From positions 1 through 64,000 of the forward strand of contig JAPKLW010001726.1 in NCBI GenBank assembly GCA_026898455.1: a DNA stretch of 64,000 bases. The letters run 5' to 3'. Shown piece by piece: positions 58,664 to 64,000 of this stretch (its first letter is position 1; every line of letters starts with the position of its first letter). Source of the DNA: Plectranthus barbatus. Its lineage: Eukaryota; Streptophyta; Magnoliopsida; Lamiales; Lamiaceae. The translations under genes were made by a program, and so were the position numbers. Under the pieces are notes generated by a model, which did no database searches, was not told where the DNA came from, and saw only the letters and a list, made by a program, of their open reading frames with translations.

Positions 58664-61256
58664 ATCGTCCATCAGATTTGGTAATTGATTGATTACTCAG
58701 CCTACGCTATAAAATTACTTCTCATCACCTCTCCATTTTTTGTTGGTACGCATGAAATTGTGGTTCGGGTCATACTAGGAAAGCGACAACTCATGTAAGA
58801 AAACATCTCTGCATAATCATACACACACACACACTCACTCACATATTTATATATATAAGCTTTAAAAGATGAAGCTTTGGTGAATATATAAAACGGCGTC
58901 AGAAATAGATATCGGAGAAGGGCTTGGACCACACAATCACAACCGTTTCCCAATAGTATATTCAAGATTATTTAACATACCCAGAAACCCTAGATTCACA
59001 ATTCCCAAACCCTAATTCTGATTGCCACTTTTGATGAACCGGCTTCAGTATTCAGTGTTGACTTCAAACTTTTGCATTACATTAGTGTTCTATCTACTTT
59101 TTCTTTTTTCAAATATAAAGAAATAAAAAATTGTATACAATGCTTCTCTCTCCCTCCCTCTCTCTCATATCATGGAACCACCGTGCAATTAAATATTGGT
59201 TTAGTATAATTTCGAATAAACTACGCATTTCGTCTCCCCTTGTTTTTGGGTCATTCATTGGGATCTGGGACATGAATGACCTTCATCGTATCATCGTGTC
59301 TGATTTTGCATGTATTGGGGAAAATCTAAAGCTAACTACACCTTTTGAAATTGATTTCTGAACAAGTTATACATACATATACATATATATATATATGTAT
59401 ATATATTATTTAACTGCATATGATTGCACAAAAATTAGTCCGTTATCTCAATTTCTGAATCACATTTGGGTGCGATATATAGGTTATCCAACAATGGAAG
59501 ACTTATAGGCTATAGCTGCTAGCTAGCATATTCTTTACTATTTCTGTATCTATATATCTCTATTTGTGAGTGTGTGCGTGTCATTTTTTTCCTGGATTTC
59601 ATTCTATTGTCTTCCAAAATGGATTCATTTTCTGGGTAAAACCCAGCTATCATCCATTAAAAGTAATAATGAAGAAGAAGAAGAAGCAGAAATGGAAAAA
59701 GTTTCATATTTTCAAAATCTTGGTAATAAAAAATTAGTATGAATATGTACTATATGCATCGAACGGTGGTAAGTGTAGGTCCCTAACTGATAAATGCGAT
59801 CGCAGCAATATTCAATCAGTTTCTGCTTTGAATAGTCGTCCTTTTCTTCATAAATAAATTCAAAGATAAAAGTTGATTTCCACAAATATATATGCATTTC
59901 TTCCATCTGAGACTGACCCAGCTCCTTTGTTTCTCCATGCACCTTAACTTCTTCACATTTCCTCTTCCTGAATCCTGCTTCTGCTTCTGCTTCTTAATCA
60001 ATAATATATAGTTCTTCAAGAATTCAATGAAAGCTTGTGATTGCACAGAATTGTAATATATGCATGTGTCGGTCTTGATGTAATGTTTAATTAGGTACAG
60101 ACACTGTTTTTTTCTTGTGCGTGCCATTATTCCATTTATGTTCTTGTCGGTGTCAAAATAGAGTACTGATAATATGTCAAGGTCAAGCATTTTATTTTAA
60201 TAAATATATAAATTCATGAGTTAAGTTTATGGATTCTTGATTTCCTGTGTTTCATCATATATACTTTTCGAGTTTTACAGTAGTGAAATTTGGACTATAT
60301 ATTTAAATATATTTCTACTGCAACATGGCCAATGAGAGTAAGATCAGATTAATTATATGTCTGGCTATTAAGTGATATTTTTTTATATAATTCCAAAAAG
60401 ATATAGTTTATTTTGCTGGTAGCATAATAGATAGCATTTGTCTATAATAGGAAAGTAGATGATGCTATCATATTCAACTAAGTATCGTTTCAACTAAGTA
60501 TCGTATATTATATATATAAGAAAAAGAATGAATGCTATCCATTAGATCTAAACAAATCAATGATTAATATGTTGTTTGATTGTATTTTAGTTAATATTCT
60601 TGATTGTATATCAACTATTGATTTTTTTTAGATCTAATGAATATGATTAATTCTTTTTTGTTACATGAGATTTTTCTTACCTGATCTCATCTTTATATAT
60701 AAAGAATTGTGAGATTTTAACATAAAATCACTATCCTATATCGTAATGAAAACACCTTACAATAATGTTATTACATGACTATTGGTGAAATAGAAGAAAA
60801 GATTGAGAGACAGTAAGCAAATAGGGAATGAAGGGAAAAACTGTAGAGAAACTTGAGATTTGAGGAATGTAATGAAATGTTTGTTTGCAGGAGTAAATTT
60901 ACATATATAGCAAGTTGAAGAGGATGGAGCAGTCACCACAGCTTGAGAGAGTTTAGGTATTTGCGATAGCAAGTCTTGGTTTGAATAACAGACCATTTTC
61001 AAATATGTAAAACTGCTAGATAAAAAAGAGCTTTTCCATATATTATGTATAGATGTAGATTCAATAGTAAATATACATATACATATACATATATTGTTGT
61101 AATGTAATGGTATTGTAGTTAATGGAGAAACTCCTCCATTAAAAGCTTTCTGATTCACTGCAACGCTAGCAGGCTTATATATCTTGATTCTTGGGATACA
61201 GTTCAATTTGGATTTTTATTGGTTCAATTAAGTTATAAAATCTCACTATATACAGA
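58664..61256. other. Downstream of the ALOG gene, no gene recognised
   Basis: Probably 3' UTR at first, then AT-rich DNA with TA and CA runs (58820, 59380). A diverged inverted repeat around ATTAGATCTAAA (about 60540-60572 with 60615-60650) may be an old MITE. Open frames at 58702-58965, 59712-60190 and 60757-61206 show no motif. Confidence 0.5.
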
Positions 61257-61274
61257 TGGAGATGGCATCCGGTG

Positions 61275-61448
61275 TGTAGAGAATAATAACTCTTATTTCA
61301 CTCAATAAAATATAATGTACATACATGTATATATAGAGAGGAAAACTAATCTAATCTAGACTAGATACAAAAAATATAAAAGATATTCTCTAGTTTGATA
61401 TACAAGATCTACAAGATATACAAAGATATACTCAAATATATCTTAACA
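61275..61448 (-). repeat. 3' LTR of a copia element
   Basis: In minus sense it begins TGTTAAGATATATTTGAG immediately after a GGGGGGG polypurine tract (61449-61456) and ends TTATTCTCTACA. At about 174 bp it is short, as in Ale/Retrofit-type copia elements. The outer edge may be two bases further (TGTGTAG). Confidence 0.8.
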
Positions 61449-62601
61449 CCCCCCCTCAAGCGAAGACGAAGACAGTCTAAGCTTGGTCCGAAATTCTTCA
61501 AATAACGAGCGAGAGAGGCTCTTGGTGAAAATATCAGCAATCTGATCTTCAGAGGGTACAAATTTCGTCACTAGCTGCTTGGAATCAACTAACTCTCGCA
61601 CAAAATGATAATCAATATCAATGTGTTTAGCCCGTTTGTGAGAGATTGGATTCTGAGTAAGGAATAGTGCACTCGAGTTGTCCGAATAAATCACTAGGGT
61701 GTCAACGGGCAGGACATAAAGATCTTGTAGAACGTTGCAGACCCATCGAAGTTCCGAGGCAGTGTTAGCAATAGCTCGGTATTCTGATTCACAGCTTGAT
61801 CTAGACACCGTGGGCTGTTTCTTGGCACTCCAAGAAACGAGATTTGGCCCTAAAAATATTGCGAAACCATAAGTAGAATGTCGGGTGTCTGTACATCGTG
61901 CCCAATCTGCATCAGAATAGGCGACAACTTTTGGCGATCCCGGAGAGAAAGATAAACCAAACCCAATAGTGCCCTTGACATATCGTAAAATCCGTTTGAG
62001 GGCAGCATAGTGTTCAACCGTGGGTTGCTGCTAGTACTGACTCAACGTGTTGACAGAGTATGCTAGATCAGGACATGTAATAGTTAAGTACTGTAGAGCG
62101 CCAAGAATCGACCGGTAGATAGTAGGGTTTTGAAGAGGCGCACCATCCTTGCAGAAAATGATCCCCAACGGTAATGGAGTTGAAACTGGCTTGGCGTGAA
62201 TCATATCAGAGCGACGTAATATATCCAGTGCATACTTGGTCTGACGGAGAAACAGACAGTTAGCCGGGTAATAAGTTTCCAACCCGAGGAAGTAACCAAG
62301 GCGGCCAAGATCTTTGGTGGAGAATTCAGAGTTCATACGGGCCATAAGAGTTGAAATCGCCGGTTCATTGGTCCCAGTAATAATAATGTCGTCAACATAG
62401 ACCAATAAATATATGAGAATCGGTTCTGTGTTGAGGACGAAGAGTGAAGGGTCAGAAGAGCTGCAGCGAAAACCAAGACTGAGAAGAAAAGTCCGAAAAC
62501 GTTGATACCAGGCAAGCGGAGCTTGACGAAGACCATAAATAGCTTTTTGTAATTTGCACACATGAGACGGATACCGAGTATTAGTGAAACCCGGTGGCTG
62601 T
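61443..62601 (-). pseudogene. Copia polyprotein: RT and RNase H, 5'-truncated
   Basis: Reading leftwards from 62601: QQPPGF then HVCKLQKAIYGLRQAPLAWY, the copia RT start; the catalytic YVDDIIITG; GYFLGLE; YRSILGALQYLT and PDLAYSVN. An in-frame TAG lies at about 62028-62030. RNase H follows, with YSDADWA, SRSSCESEYRAIA and YSDNSSALFLT, so its Asp, Glu, Asp residues are present. It ends KHIDIDYHFVRE, ADIFTKSL and SLEGGC, with the stop codon just inside the LTR. The upstream part of pol is separated by the gypsy LTR at 62602. Confidence 0.92.
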
Positions 62602-63958
62602 TGATCACTAATTTTTATAATGATTTTTTATAGTATAGTGACAAGTTAAAATTATCGTCCCACATAGATTGTAAAAGCGAACATCTCATATACTGAATCA
62701 TTTGCTTTCGGTTTGTTGTCTAAGTAGACAGAAATTTGAAACGGTTTTGAAATTTAAAATTAACTTTTGCAAGAAAATTAAATTAAAGCAGGGAATTAAA
62801 ATCGGGTTTTAAAACACTAGAGAAAAGATCAGATTCTAGGGCAAGTTCATGTCAAGGATAGCATGCAAGGGAATTTCATCAATCAATTTAAAATAGAGAT
62901 TTGGTGGAACATCAGGAAAATATTACAAATTCCAGGGTTTGGCAATTCATAAAGTAGATTATCAATTTCCTATATCCTTTCGGTCTCTAGAAAAATTGAC
63001 AACTCCCAAAGAACATCAGATTTATTCCTATTAATTAAATTCCTCTTTTCAGACATAATAAAAATTCATATTATCAATTCTTAAATCCATTAATCAATCT
63101 TCACTTTTCAGTCTCAAATTAATTAATTGTGAAAACCTAATCAAATGGCCAATTTAATCAGATTAAGAAAAAGCACAAGAATTGATAAACCAAGTAAAAA
63201 TATTGATCGATTTAATCACCTAAACATGCATCCAAGACAATCACATAAACCCTAGAATCTGAATAAGGATTTACCTACGCATATTCATGTTAAACAGAAA
63301 TATGGAAAGATAAAACCTGTAACACAACTTCATAGAGAAAACAAGCCTTGTAATTGCATCCAATCTTTAAAGGTTCGATCACAATCCTCACCAGAATTCG
63401 AAAACAATTCAAGGGCAAGAAAAACTCTAGGGTTCTAGTCTCAAAAGTGGCATGATAATGAAAATTCGCCTAATAAAACAATATATACTAAGTTTAATTG
63501 TCCTAACATGGAAATAACTTAAAAGCATTTAATTTCCTTCAGAACGACCCGAATTTCGATCGACACAAATCCTGTCGATCGAAATGGGCTTTTCGAAATC
63601 GAACACTCGAAGCTCTGTCGACTGGTTGACTCAGACATCCCTGTCGATCGACACAATTTCTGTCGATCGACAGGATTTCTTCCTCTGTCGAGCAGCTTGA
63701 TTTTCAACGTGCTCTGCCTTTGCAACATACCTCTGTTTCGATCGACACACTTTCTGTCAATCGAAACAGAGGCTTCGGCCAAAATCTCCAGATTCCAGAC
63801 TTAGCCAATTTTCACTCCAAAAACCTGCATTTTCAAGCATAATACACAACTCAGGCATAAAAACACTACGATGCTCATAATTCAGAGTAAACACACTACA
63901 ATCTAATAAAAACACCCTAAAAATCCATAGATAAGTGAACGAAATAGCGCACTTATCA
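62602..63958 (-). repeat. 3' LTR of an Athila/Tat-like gypsy element
   Basis: In minus sense it begins TGATAAGTGCGC (63958) directly after the PPT and ends TTAGTGATCA (62602). The ends form TGAT/ATCA. The expected left TSD is GCTGT (62597-62601), but the partner lies outside the window. It carries several CTGTCGATCGACAG-type palindromes (63555-63775). It is 1357 bp with no coding domain. It interrupts the copia RT exactly at the QQPPGF motif. Confidence 0.82.
63555..63775. repeat. CTGTCGATCGACAG palindrome cassette in the gypsy LTR
   Basis: At least six variants of (T/C)TGTCGATCGA(C/A)A occur as head-to-head pairs, for example CTGTCGATCGACACAATTTC followed by TGTCGATCGACAGG, and TTTCGATCGACACACTTTCT. 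An open frame over this block merely repeats SIDRK-type words and is not a gene. Confidence 0.85.
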
Positions 63959-64000
63959 ACTCCCCCAAACTTGAACTATTGATCGTCCTCGATCAAAACA
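63959..64000 (-). other. Polypurine tract and start of the internal region of the gypsy element
   Basis: The minus sense reads AAGTTTGGGGGAGT (63959-63972) directly upstream of the LTR start TGATAAG. This is the usual PPT of Athila/Tat-like elements. The rest of the element continues past the right edge. Confidence 0.82.

Larger units (their letters stand above)
61250..62601 (-). mobile_element. Copia retrotransposon, 3' part
   Basis: RT, RNase H, PPT and a short 3' LTR on the minus strand. Its 5' part, if still present, must lie right of the inserted gypsy element and outside the window. The related LTR remnant at 27644 shows the family is repeated in this genome. Confidence 0.85.

Noticed and set aside
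58216..58672. Minus-strand open frames over the ALOG gene
   Set aside because: They arise from the GC-rich coding sequence of the ALOG gene and show no motif.
59490..59540. Possible microRNA precursor around CTATAGCTGCTAGCTAGC
   Set aside because: Only a short self-complementary word; no stem of adequate length was found.
60757..61206. 149-codon open frame on the minus strand
   Set aside because: Low-complexity, repeated Ile/Cys stretch from an ACATAT run, no motif and no context.
63519..63782. Open frame with repeated SIDRK/CVDRN words as a possible repeat protein
   Set aside because: It is a direct reading of the palindrome cassette within an LTR.

Overview
This is nuclear DNA from a flowering plant, almost certainly a eudicot. 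It holds chromovirus, Tat/Athila-like and copia retrotransposons, RPA-carrying Helitrons, Ulp1-carrying Mutator-like elements (MULEs), small MITEs whose ends begin CTCCCTCCGTCCC, and one host gene of the plant-specific ALOG/LSH family. An asterid such as a member of Lamiales is my guess, but nothing here proves it. The base composition is strongly AT-rich outside the elements. All assignments are by eye from translated motifs, terminal repeats and target-site duplications (TSDs).

Left part (1-29516). A decayed Ty3/gypsy chromovirus (1-7760) enters from outside the window. Its integrase is split by a solo LTR (3102-4546, TSD GATAC) and it ends in a 1.9-kb 3' LTR. It abuts a Helitron 3' tail (7761-7888). 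Next comes the replication-protein-A-like part of a Helitron (from 8018). This is cut by a full-length 12.1-kb Tat-type gypsy element on the minus strand (8230-20369, TSD GAGGT). The Tat element has gag, protease, RT, two RNase H domains, integrase and a long antisense extra ORF on the plus strand (9816-13743). That extra ORF is itself split by a solo LTR (10959-12448, TSD CCCTC). The Helitron resumes at 20375 with more RPA exons, a tandemly repeated exon/intron block (about 23990-24860) and a decayed Rep/helicase gene (24870-29384). It ends in a hairpin and CTAA at 29516.

Middle part (29517-49973). This AT-rich DNA carries a hAT-like non-autonomous element, several MITEs and a first MULE (36218-43881). 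The MULE holds a broken transposase and a broken, convergent Ulp1-like gene. Its right terminal repeat is split by a hAT element that contains two further MITEs. A solo LTR (46129-47217) lies to its right.

Right part (49974-64000). A second MULE of the same type (49983-57531) has a 9-bp TSD identical at both ends. Its two-exon transposase reads open throughout, and an Ulp1-like gene faces it. About 600 bp further right is the only host gene recognised, an intronless ALOG/LSH gene (58133-58663). After 2.6 kb without a gene come the 3' part of a copia element (minus strand, 61275-62601) and the 3' LTR and polypurine tract of an Athila/Tat-like element (minus strand, 62602-63972). The internal region of that last element lies beyond the right edge.

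The layout is layers of insertion. Complete TSDs give the order of events at GATAC, GAGGT, CCCTC, CTGATATG, ACATT and TTTGTATAA. The MULE pair and the LTR cassettes built on a CTGTCGATCGACAG palindrome are the most unusual material.
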